The notes under the pieces: generated by a model | What the model was told of the DNA's origin: nothing | Databases searched by the model: none | What the model saw: the letters and a program-made list of their open reading frames with translations, nothing else | Source: an uncultured Porphyromonadaceae bacterium | Lineage (GTDB): Bacteria > Bacteroidota > Bacteroidia > Bacteroidales > Muribaculaceae | DNA: 64,000 bases | Direction: 5' to 3' | NCBI GenBank assembly: GCA_905198125.1 | Contig: CAJKBH010000002.1 | Span: 60,375 to 124,374 of the forward strand | Shown: piece after piece, positions 49,624 to 58,700 of the stretch | Layout: each line of letters opens with the position of its first letter | How positions within the stretch are numbered: position 1 is the first letter of the stretch | Made by a program: the position numbers and the translations under genes

Positions 49624-51990
49624 ATGCCAACAAAAAACATCATGAAAATCTCGGCGGTAATGGCTGCATCCGTACTGGCATGTACGGCTGCGTATGGCGC
49701 CGGACACGGGGCACGCGGTCCTGTGGATTATGTCAGCACGCTGGTGGGCACGCAGTCGAAACATTCCCTCTCGACGGGCAACACATATCCCGCCACGGCC
49801 ATGCCCTGGGGCATGAATTTCTGGACGCCGCAGACCGGCAAGATGGGCGACGGCTGGGCATACACCTACGACGCGGACAAGATCCGCGGCATCAAGCAGA
49901 CGCATCAGCCCAGTCCCTGGATCAACGACTACGGACAGTTCGCCATCATGCCGGTGACCGGAACGCCCGTCTTCGATCAGGACAAACGTGCCTCCTGGTT
50001 CTCGCACAAGGCCGAGACGGCCACTCCATATTATTACCGCGTGTACCTGGCCGACCATGACGTGGTGGCCGAAGTGGCGCCTACGGACCGTGCAGCCGCA
50101 ATGCGCTTCACATTCCCCGACAACGACAGCTACGTGGTGATCGACGCCATGGACAACGGCTCGTATGTCAAGGTGATTCCGGCGGAAAACAAGGTTGTGG
50201 GCTATACCACCAAGAACAGCGGCGGCGTGCCCGACAATTTCCGCAATTATTTCGAGATAGTGTTCGATACCCCGATCACCTACACCGCAACAGTGCTGGA
50301 CAACGGCGAGATCGTGAAGGAACGTGAGTCGGTGGAGGGCAACCATGCCGGTGCAATCATAGGTTTCCGCACGCACAAGGGGCAGGTGGTCAACGCGCGC
50401 GTTGCATCCTCGTTCATCAGCCCCGAACAGGCTGAGCGCAACATGAAGGAACTGGGCGACGGCAACTTCGATCGCATCAAGAAGGAGGGCCGTGACCGCT
50501 GGAACGACGTATTGGGCCGCTTCGAGGTAGAGGACAATGACCTGGACCGTCTGCGCACGTTCTATTCCTGTCTGTACCGTTCGGTGCTGTTCCCCCGCAG
50601 TTTCTACGAGTTCGACGCCGCCGGCAATCCAATACATTACAGCCCCTACAACGGCGAGGTATTGCCCGGTTATATGTTCACCGACACAGGTTTCTGGGAC
50701 ACGTTCCGCTGCCTGTTCCCGCTGCTGAACCTTGCGTATCCCTCGATGAACGAGAAGATGCAGGAGGGCCTGGCCAACGCATACCGCGAGAGCGGATTCC
50801 TGCCCGAATGGGCCAGCCCCGGACACCGCGGCTGTATGGTGGGCAATAACTCTGCTTCGGTTGTCGCAGATGCCTGGCTGAAAGGCGTTAAGGTGCCTCA
50901 GAAGGACATCGACACGCTGTGGGAGGCCGTTGTGAGCGGTACGACCAAGGTGCATCCCTCGGTTCCCTCCACAGGACGCCTGGGACACGAATACTACAAC
51001 AAGTTGGGTTATGTGCCTTACGACGTGAATATCAAGGAGAACGCAGCCCGTACGCTGGAATATGCCTACGACGACTGGTGTATCTATAAGCTGGGCGAAA
51101 GCCTCGGCAAGTCGGCCAAGGAACTGACTCCCTTCAAGAAACGCGCCATGAACTATAAGAACCTGTACGATCCCGAGCACAAGCTGATGCGCGGCAAGAA
51201 CAAGGATGGAAAGTTCCAGTCGCCGTTCAATCCGCTGAAGTGGGGCGACGCTTTCACCGAAGGCAACTCATGGCATTACACCTGGTCGGTGTTCCATGAT
51301 CCTCAGGGACTTATCGACCTGATGGGCGGTGACGCCGAATTCACCGGTATGCTTGATTCCGTATTCTCCGTGCCGCCGATCTTCGACGAAAGCTACTATA
51401 ACTCCGTAATACACGAGATACGCGAGATGCAGATCATGAACATGGGTAACTACGCCCACGGCAACCAGCCCATCCAGCACATGATCTATCTGTACGACTA
51501 CGCCGGCCAGCCCTGGAAGGCCCAGCACTGGATCCGCGAGGTGATGGACCGCATGTACAACGCCAACCCCGACGGCTACTGCGGCGACGAGGACAACGGT
51601 CAGACTTCGGCATGGTACGTATTTTCGGCCATGGGCTTCTATCCCGTATGTCCCGGCAGCGGACAGTACGCGCTTGGCACACCGTTGTTCAAGAAAATGA
51701 ATGTCAAGCTGGAGAACGGCAAGACGCTGAGCATAAACGCTCCTGAAAACAGCGACGAAAACAGATATATATCGGCAATGACTGTAAACGGCGTGAACCA
51801 CGACCGTAACTATCTGACCCACGACGAACTGACTTCCGGCGCCGCGATCGACTTCCGGATGGCTTCGACGCCCAACGAGACCCGTGGCGTGTCGCCCGAA
51901 TCGCGTCCCTACTCGTTCAGCAACGAGGCAGCCAAGGCCACCGGCAAGAAAGCAGCCAAGAAGGCGAGCAAGTCTGCCGGTAAGCGATAA
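49624..51990 (+). CDS. GH92 exo-alpha-mannosidase
   Basis: A 788-residue calcium-dependent alpha-mannosidase of family GH92, which removes side-chain mannoses (often alpha-1,2) by inversion. After the signal peptide (MKISAVMAASVLACTAAYGA) the beta-sandwich domain has GNTYPATAMPWGMNFW; the (alpha,alpha)6 domain has FTDTGFWDTFR, TEGNSWHYTW with the acid glutamate, GNQPIQHMIYLYDYAG and CGDEDNGQTSAWYVFSA with the base aspartates. The C-terminus ends in an unusual lysine- and alanine-rich tail (about 25 residues). A start at 49642 is equally possible. Divergent from the SusCD operon. Confidence 0.93.
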   Translation: MPTKNIMKISAVMAASVLACTAAYGAGHGARGPVDYVSTLVGTQSKHSLSTGNTYPATAMPWGMNFWTPQTGKMGDGWAYTYDADKIRGIKQTHQPSPWINDYGQFAIMPVTGTPVFDQDKRASWFSHKAETATPYYYRVYLADHDVVAEVAPTDRAAAMRFTFPDNDSYVVIDAMDNGSYVKVIPAENKVVGYTTKNSGGVPDNFRNYFEIVFDTPITYTATVLDNGEIVKERESVEGNHAGAIIGFRTHKGQVVNARVASSFISPEQAERNMKELGDGNFDRIKKEGRDRWNDVLGRFEVEDNDLDRLRTFYSCLYRSVLFPRSFYEFDAAGNPIHYSPYNGEVLPGYMFTDTGFWDTFRCLFPLLNLAYPSMNEKMQEGLANAYRESGFLPEWASPGHRGCMVGNNSASVVADAWLKGVKVPQKDIDTLWEAVVSGTTKVHPSVPSTGRLGHEYYNKLGYVPYDVNIKENAARTLEYAYDDWCIYKLGESLGKSAKELTPFKKRAMNYKNLYDPEHKLMRGKNKDGKFQSPFNPLKWGDAFTEGNSWHYTWSVFHDPQGLIDLMGGDAEFTGMLDSVFSVPPIFDESYYNSVIHEIREMQIMNMGNYAHGNQPIQHMIYLYDYAGQPWKAQHWIREVMDRMYNANPDGYCGDEDNGQTSAWYVFSAMGFYPVCPGSGQYALGTPLFKKMNVKLENGKTLSINAPENSDENRYISAMTVNGVNHDRNYLTHDELTSGAAIDFRMASTPNETRGVSPESRPYSFSNEAAKATGKKAAKKASKSAGKR

Positions 51991-52080
51991 GGCAAGCAAG
52001 AAAACCAATAAGAGTAAATCAATAAGAGTAAGAGTAAATAGGATTACCCTGAACATCGATACATAGAATAGTGTAAGGAG

Positions 52081-52108
52081 AAAGCCGGGCGAGCGATCGT
52101 CCGGCTTT
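52081..52108 (+). terminator. Terminator of the GH92 gene
   Basis: AAAGCCGG, 12-base loop, CCGGCTTT followed by CTGTCT, 91 bases after the stop at 51990. Confidence 0.65.
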
Positions 52109-52114
52109 CTGTCT

Positions 52115-52165
52115 ATAAAGTACCCAATAAAGTACCCGATAAAGTACCCGATAAAGTACCCGATA
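52115..52165. repeat. Tandem 12-bp repeats
   Basis: Four units of ATAAAGTACCCG (the first with A in place of the last G) and a partial fifth. They lie between the GH92 terminator and a decayed DUF1016 gene and show no coding role. Confidence 0.85.
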
Positions 52166-52179
52166 AATACGAATCTAAT

Positions 52180-52692
52180 TCAAGTTGCTTGTGAATAAGG
52201 GATGGTGTAAGTTGCCATTTTCAGGTCATGAACTATTACTTCATCCGGCTGCTTTGCAATGGCTGTACGCTCATAAAGCATACTGTTAATCTTGGCTTTC
52301 AGGGTGCGTTTTGACCACCTCTGATCTGCTGCCATCGTAAGATAGAACTGACGCTTGAGCTCATCTTCGATAGGGATAACTTGCAGGAAATGAGACCAGG
52401 ACAATTGTCGCACCAGTGGTGCGACAATTTGGATGTCGGGAAATACACTGGCAAATTTCATCATCTTGCGCAGACTTTTAGCATCGTAGCCTCTACCGTA
52501 TTCTTTCGTAAGATTGTTTGCGAGGTTCGCGACAATCTGCTTGCCGTAGGCGGCACGTTCCCCGCCAAGCACCTCGCGGTTGATACGCTCGCCAATGTGC
52601 CAGTACATCAGGGTCATGCCGGCGTTGACCGTGGCCGCGACTTGAAACCGTGACTGTTCGATTATGGAATGAATGTCGGAAACTATCTGGTT
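52180..52692 (-). pseudogene. Truncated DUF1016/YhcG gene
   Basis: About 170 codons match the N-terminal DUF1016 domain of the intact gene at 20708 (LMYWHIGERINREVL, MMKFASVFPDIQIVAPL, QLSWSHF, MLYERTAIAKQPDEVI), then the frame ends before any nuclease domain. The upstream frame begins right after a TAA (52693-52695) without a start codon near the expected position, so the 5' end is also damaged. A protein could start only at the internal ATG 52617 (145 residues), with no catalytic half. Probably inactive. Confidence 0.75.
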
Positions 52693-52761
52693 TTAAGCAT
52701 GATTTGTAACCTGTTCCATACGGCTAAGCGAAATGTTTCTGAGTTAATTACTTGGTCATTA

Positions 52762-52959
52762 TCAGATGAAGTTACTTCTGAATGTGCAAAATTCAGCGAA
52801 AAATTCGCTACGGACACTATAAAAGAAACATATTCTTAGAGTGTGTTTACTTTTAATAGGATCCACGCGGTATTCGCAACGCATATCTGTAATATTGGCG
52901 GACACTTGAATGGTGCCCGCCAATGCCAATGCGATGCAGATGGGAAGTCTGATTCCCAT
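52762..52959 (-). pseudogene. 5' remnant of a GH78-like alpha-L-rhamnosidase gene
   Basis: The frame starts 19 bases after the stop of the DUF4965-type gene. It encodes a signal peptide (ICIALALAGTIQVSA) followed by NITDMRCEYRVDPI, close to the opening motif of GH78 rhamnosidases as I know it. Similarity ends abruptly after about 36 residues, and the rest (to the stop at 52762) reads as unrelated intergenic sequence. The remainder of the enzyme is missing. Confidence 0.5.
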
Positions 52960-52978
52960 CTGTCGGAAGTGTTAATTG

Positions 52979-55432
52979 TTAATGTTTTTTCAATCGGTTC
53001 TCAAGCATCTTGATGTAATAACCGCCTACTACCGAACGGGCCTGGAATCCGCGCTGGTCGGCACGGTCGGTGTAAACCCAGTCGCTCATGGGCACGCGGT
53101 GGCGCGTGTCGTTCATGAACCGGTGTATGGGCGCGATGAACTTCTGGAACGTAGCCTTGTCGGGAGCCATGGTGGCGGTCCACATTACCCAGTCGGTCTT
53201 GGTGTAGGTCTCGCGGTTGTCCAGCGGGAGTCCGTACTTGTTCTGCATCTTCAGGTAGTAGGGTATCTCCTTCTCCATGATCTTGTCGGGGAAGATGTTC
53301 AGTCCTAAGAGCTTGTCCCATACCAGGTTGTATTTCTGGCTCCAGGTGCCGGCCTTGTCGAATGTGAGGCGGTAGTGGTCGCCGTCGTCGGCCATTTTCT
53401 CCCATTCGGCAGCCATGGCGCGGGCTTTGTCGAAGTATTCCGTGGCAATGTTCTTCTTGCCGAGTATGTCTGCCAGCTGAGCGTACGACGCCACGGCCAG
53501 GATGGCCTTGATGGAGAGGTTGGCGTTGTGAGCGAAGTGGCCGGCGAAGTCGTCGGTACAGAGCTGGTTCTCGGGGTCCAGACCATACTGAGCCAGATAC
53601 TTGGCCCATGTGGACAGCACGTTCCAGTGCTTGGCTGCATAGTCGGCGTTGCCCTCAACCTTGGCCAGGGCGGCGCACAGTATCAGCATGTTGCCCGATT
53701 CCTCCACGGGCATGTCGCCGCCGTAGGTCTGGCCGTTGGCCAGGGGATAGGTGCCGACGTCGTGTGCAGCGAAGGGTTTGGTCCACTTGCCGCTCTCCGA
53801 GTAGTAGAAGATGTGGTTCATCATGCCCTTGACGAGTTCGGGGTTATATACCAGGAACATAGGAGCGGAGGGATATGTGATGTCCACCGTTCCGATGGAG
53901 CCGTTGCTGAAGTTTTCCTTCGAGAACCAGTCGATCTCACCTTCGGGCGTCTCCACGAGCTTGTGAGCCGCGATGGCCTGACGGTAAGCCAGGGCGCAGA
54001 GGTCGGCGTACTCGCTGCCTCCGGCTGCGGTGGCCTCGTTAATCAGGTCCTTGTCGAATTTGGTGGTGCGGGCCATCAGCGACGAATATTCGTCGGCAGC
54101 CAGACGCAGCTGCTTCATGATGTCTGAGTCGTTGTTGCGGTTCCAGTAGGGGCGCAGGTTGGTGCCGAAGTACTGGATGGAATACTGATCGTCGTATCCC
54201 ACCATCAGGTAGCCCGATGCCTTCTGTGTCTTGCCCATGTTCACGGTCATTCCCACCTCGTGGCCCGAAACGGGTTTGCCGGGTTTCTTGCCGTTGCTGA
54301 ACGCCTTGCGGGCTGTCTTGGCAACACCGGTCCAGGGCGTCGCGTTCGACTCGAGGGAAGCTAAGTAGAACGTACCCCAGTCGATGCGCACGCCGTCGCC
54401 GCTCTTGCCAAGCACTTTCTGGTCGACGCTCGAGATTGTGGCGCACTTGATGCCACCCTCGTTCACCAGGCCGGAGGTGGTGTTCTGGGCGATGTTGTCG
54501 ATGGCCCATTCGCGGCCTGCCTCGAAATACAGGCGCACGTTATGGCTCTTGCCGTCGTTGCTTGCCACGTTGTATGTGATATAGTTCACGGGGCGGCTCA
54601 ACAGGTCGAGGTTGTCCATGAACATAGGCGCGGTGAATGTAAGCTTCAGGTCCACGCCGCCGCATTTGAAGTCGTATACGGTGTTCATGGGCAGCACCTG
54701 GCATGCGGTCTGCACGGCTGTCTTGTTGAACGTGGTGGAGGGGTTCTCCTCGATTTCCAGGCCGAAGTCCAGGAACGCCAGTCCGCCGCGGTCGCGGCAC
54801 CATGCGGCTATCAGGTTCTTGCCGGGACGCAGCGACTTGCGGGCCTCGCCCTCGAGCAGGAGGCGCACTCCTTTGTGGCACTGGTTGCCGGTGTCCACCA
54901 CCTTGATGCCGTTGATGTATATTATCACATCGTCGTCGTGCGAGTAGTTGAGGTAAACGGGCTTGTTGCCTATGCCCGAGGGGACGTTCACGTCGCGGCG
55001 TACCCAGATTTCCTCCGTGTTCCACAGGGTGTTGGCCAGGTGTTCCTGAGGCACGGAGCCGAATGCGCCCTTGTCGCTTTTCCAGGCCGACGCGTCGAAA
55101 CCGGGTTCATACCAGTCGGCAGCGGGCTTCGAGGTAGTGTAGCGTCCGGTCCAGGCCTCGCCGTCGGCGGTGGGCACCAGCATCGACAGGTTCGGCACTT
55201 CCTTGCCCATGAAGCGATAGTCGGTGCCGTCCACGTTGATCACACCGATCAGGGGGAACTGTGTGCCGGTCCAGTGACGTGTCACGTCATCGTACAGATT
55301 GTCGGACATGGACCAGCAGCTGGTGTAGGGGTCTACCGTCACAAGCGGAACCGCAGGCGCACGGAACGCCGACCAGGCTGTGGATGCACCCGTCAGTATC
55401 GCGGCTGCAAGAATAATAGGTTTGAAGTTCAT
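52979..55432 (-). CDS. Exported DUF5127/DUF4965/DUF1793 (glutaminase A-like) protein
   Basis: An 817-residue exported protein (signal cleaved near TAWSA) with the layout of fungal glutaminase A-like and Bacteroidetes DUF4964-DUF5127-DUF4965-DUF1793 proteins. Recognisable parts are the N-terminal RAPAVPLVTVDPYTSCWSMS block, the (alpha,alpha)6 domain with LCALAYRQAIAAHKLVE and SKENFSNGSIGTVDITYPSAP, and YPLANGQTYGGDMPVEESGNMLIL, followed by TDDFAGHFAHNANLSIKAI. Bacteroidetes members occur in glycan loci and may be glycosidases rather than glutaminases; substrate unknown. Divergent from the HTCS gene. Confidence 0.8.
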   Translation of the reverse strand: MNFKPIILAAAILTGASTAWSAFRAPAVPLVTVDPYTSCWSMSDNLYDDVTRHWTGTQFPLIGVINVDGTDYRFMGKEVPNLSMLVPTADGEAWTGRYTTSKPAADWYEPGFDASAWKSDKGAFGSVPQEHLANTLWNTEEIWVRRDVNVPSGIGNKPVYLNYSHDDDVIIYINGIKVVDTGNQCHKGVRLLLEGEARKSLRPGKNLIAAWCRDRGGLAFLDFGLEIEENPSTTFNKTAVQTACQVLPMNTVYDFKCGGVDLKLTFTAPMFMDNLDLLSRPVNYITYNVASNDGKSHNVRLYFEAGREWAIDNIAQNTTSGLVNEGGIKCATISSVDQKVLGKSGDGVRIDWGTFYLASLESNATPWTGVAKTARKAFSNGKKPGKPVSGHEVGMTVNMGKTQKASGYLMVGYDDQYSIQYFGTNLRPYWNRNNDSDIMKQLRLAADEYSSLMARTTKFDKDLINEATAAGGSEYADLCALAYRQAIAAHKLVETPEGEIDWFSKENFSNGSIGTVDITYPSAPMFLVYNPELVKGMMNHIFYYSESGKWTKPFAAHDVGTYPLANGQTYGGDMPVEESGNMLILCAALAKVEGNADYAAKHWNVLSTWAKYLAQYGLDPENQLCTDDFAGHFAHNANLSIKAILAVASYAQLADILGKKNIATEYFDKARAMAAEWEKMADDGDHYRLTFDKAGTWSQKYNLVWDKLLGLNIFPDKIMEKEIPYYLKMQNKYGLPLDNRETYTKTDWVMWTATMAPDKATFQKFIAPIHRFMNDTRHRVPMSDWVYTDRADQRGFQARSVVGGYYIKMLENRLKKH

Positions 55433-55470
55433 TGTATCTGAGTTATTGATGGAATTTGATTCAGAGCATT

Positions 55471-55509
55471 GTGACTAAGTATCGTGACTAAGCGTTGTGA
55501 TGAGTCACG
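55471..55509. promoter_or_regulatory. Three 13-bp direct repeats upstream of the DUF4965-type gene
   Basis: GTGACTAAGTATC, GTGACTAAGCGTT and GTGATGAGTCACG start at 55471, 55484 and 55497, a strict 13-bp period. They lie between the start codon (55432) and a -7 promoter box on the minus strand (TACCTTTG, 55513-55520), so they could be operator half-sites for a regulator such as the neighbouring HTCS. Confidence 0.5.
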
Positions 55510-55512
55510 CCA

Positions 55513-55520
55513 CAAAGGTA
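55513..55520 (-). promoter_or_regulatory. -7 promoter box of the DUF4965-type gene
   Basis: TACCTTTG on the minus strand, a full match to TAnnTTTG, about 80 bases upstream of the start at 55432. No TTTG -33 box is seen. Confidence 0.5.
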
Positions 55521-55655
55521 CAAGGAATTTTACGCGGACCTGTAACAGACCGCGCCATATTTATCCCGGAGACGGGCCAATACAATTTTGGCAATATCCG
55601 ATACAAATTTGTCACGCTGTTATATGCCTGATATGCCTTTGGAGAGGGGAAATAT

Positions 55656-55687
55656 TTTGTATATTTCAAAAATGATAATTAATTTTG
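55656..55687 (+). promoter_or_regulatory. Promoter of the HTCS gene
   Basis: TTTG (55656-55659), a 20-bp spacer and TAATTTTG (55680-55687), a full consensus match 37 bases before the start codon. Confidence 0.75.
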
Positions 55688-55724
55688 CGTTGAATAAGAG
55701 CACGAGCCTAATTCAACTGATATC

Positions 55725-58700
55725 ATGAAAATCGGATTTCGAATCATACTTACGGTCGCGATGCTGTTTGAAGCATTGGCGGCATACTCATACAACATGC
55801 GTCAGACGTTGAACCGGGACGGTCTGTCGAACAGCGCGATTCTCTCCATTGCGCAGGATGACGACGGCTATCTGTGGTTAGGCACATGCGATGGCGTCAA
55901 CATCGCCGACGGCCGGTCGGTCAATCCATTCAGTCAGATATTTCCGGGCCAGGCATTGTCGGGCAATATAATCGAGGGCGTGTATAATGGAGGCAACGGC
56001 AGGATGTGGGTGCTGAGCAATTATGGCCTGGACCTGGTTGATACACGAACCGGCCGGGTCACGACTTTCCCTCAGTTCGGCGGTCAGGAAAAGATTGCAG
56101 TGAGCAAGGACGGTCTATTGTATGTATTGGGCGAGGACTCCAGCCGGTACCGCTATACGGGAGATCCGGAATCAGGGTTTGAAAAGGCAAGCAAACTGGA
56201 TGTGCCATTCAAGGATGTGCTGCATTTAGACATAATTGACAACAGGATGTGGGTATTTACCCGCAACGGCATCAGGGTGGCGACTTTGCCTAAGTCTGCC
56301 GAAGGGCCTGAAAACATAAGGATGGATGTTGTGGACAGACAGCCGATTCTGTTCGCCAACAACATCGGAAATGAGATATATCTGATAGATGGCGACGGCT
56401 GGATATGCCGCGTGCGTAAAAACGGGAGCCGTGAGCGGCTGGCGGACATTTCGGCGGAGGTGCGCCGGCGCGGCCGTGTTTCGGATATAGCCCGCAATCA
56501 TAACGGATTGTTTCTTGTGTCTTTCAGCACGGATGGCGTGATACAGGTGGATGCCTCGAACCCGTCAAGCCCTGTTATTGCCGACATGGGTCTCAAGGTC
56601 GGAGTGTTCTGTCTGGAGACATCTTCCAGACAGGATGTGGTGTGGATCGGGTCCGACTGTCAGGGACTCTACACATGCTGGGAGGATGCGTACGGAATCC
56701 GTTCATACGATTTCAATTCGTTCGGCAACAGTATAACCCATCCGATCCGCGCTATATTCCTTGACAGCCGGAATACATTATGGCTCGGGACAAAGGGTGA
56801 CGGATTGCTCAGAATCAACAATTTCGATGAAGGACGGCCCGAGGCCAGCCTCCGCACGGGGTCGCTGTATACATCGTCCAATTCCCCTCTGCTGCACAAT
56901 TCGGTGTTCGGGTTCGGCCGGAGTTCAAGACCGGTGTTGTGGATAGCTACCGAAGAGGGCCTGAACTATTACAGTTACGTGACCGACCGTATAAACAGGG
57001 TGGAATCGGTTAAAGACATACGCTATGTCCATCAGGTAGAGGAGGTAGGAGACACATTGTGGATGTGTACGCTGGGACTCGGGGTCATTAAGGCGGCAAT
57101 CAAGGGAACGCCGGATAATCCCGTGCTGACGGACGTGAAGAAATACATACTCGACAACGGAGCCGTATCGTCCAATCAGTTCTTCTCCATAACACGGGAT
57201 GCATCGGGCAACCTGTATTTCAGCAACCGGGGGAAAGGCGTGTTCAGGTACAGCAATGGCAAAATGACTTCCATCCCTTTGAAAAACAGGTATGACACCA
57301 ACGGCGTGCGTGACGTGTTCGATGCCGTGGCCGACAGAAACGCCTTGTGGGTCGGTACCGGCAAAGGATTGATAAAACGTACGCCGGATTCGGAAAAACA
57401 TTTCGCGGGACGTCAATTCGGATTTCCGAACAATACCATACATGAAATAATGAGCATGCCGGACGGTAAGATATGGATTTCGACCAACAACGGCATAGTC
57501 AGCTTCAATCCGGAGAACGAGGAGACTCAGACATACGCCGGCAATTACGGAATAAACGTGACCGAATTCAGTGACGGAGCAAGCGCATACACGGGGAGCA
57601 CCATGATGTTCGGCGGTATCAACGGTCTGGTGATAATCAACAAGAACGAAGACTACAAGGCCATCGAACCCTATATGCCGGCCTTGAGGTTGCAGAAAGT
57701 CAATATAGGTGGCGTCGAGACCGGAATGTCGGAACATCTGTATCTGTCGGGAGGAACCGACAGGCTGGAATTCGGACCGAAGCAGAACCATTTCTCGCTG
57801 ACTTTCGCTGCCCCCGATTTCATCAACGCCGACAACTATACATACTATTACACGCTGAACGGCAAGGACTGGATCAACAACGGCCCGTCGCCGGTGATCT
57901 CGTTCAACGAGATGAAATACGGCAGCTACAAACTCAGTGTGAAGTACCTGAACCGCGCCACGGGCGTGGAGAGCAAGCCATACGTGCTGAACATCGTGGT
58001 GCTGGCGCCCTGGTATCTCAGCTGGTGGGCCAAGACTTTCTATTTCCTGTTGTTGGCCGCAGCCGTCGCAGGCGCAATCTATCTGTATCTGAGGCGCCAG
58101 CGTGAACGTCAGACCCGCGAGATGGACCGCATGGAGCAGCAGCACCGCGAGAACCTGTACGAGGAGAAGCTGCGGTTCTTCACCAACATCACGCACGAGT
58201 TCTGCACGCCCCTGACGCTGATATACGGCCCCTGCGAACGCATACAGACGTATCCCGGCACCGACGACTATATCAGCAAATACGTGGGACTGATACGCAA
58301 CAATGCCGAACGTCTTAACAGTCTGATACAGGAACTGATAGATTTCCGAAGGATGGAGACGGGCAACAAGCGTCTGAAGATCCGCAGCGTGGCCGTCAGC
58401 GACCTGTGTTCCGACATAATAGGCTCGTTCTCGGAACTGTCGGACCGCAACAGCATCGATTTCGTGAGCGAGGTGGATCGCGACATACAGTGGAACACGG
58501 ATTTCAGCTGTCTGCGCAAGATAGTGACCAATCTGATATCCAATGCATTCAAATATACCAGCCCGGGAGGAACCATCAAGGTGAGGCTTCGGGTAGTGGA
58601 CGGTAAACTGAGGCTCAGCGTCTATAATACCGGCAAAGGAATCCTTCCCGAGGACCGCGAGCGTATCTTCAACCGCTACAGCGTGCTGGACAATGTTGAG

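Noticed and set aside
49579..51180. Long minus-strand frame across the GH92 gene
   Set aside because: Shadow of the GH92 coding frame, without signal peptide or domain.
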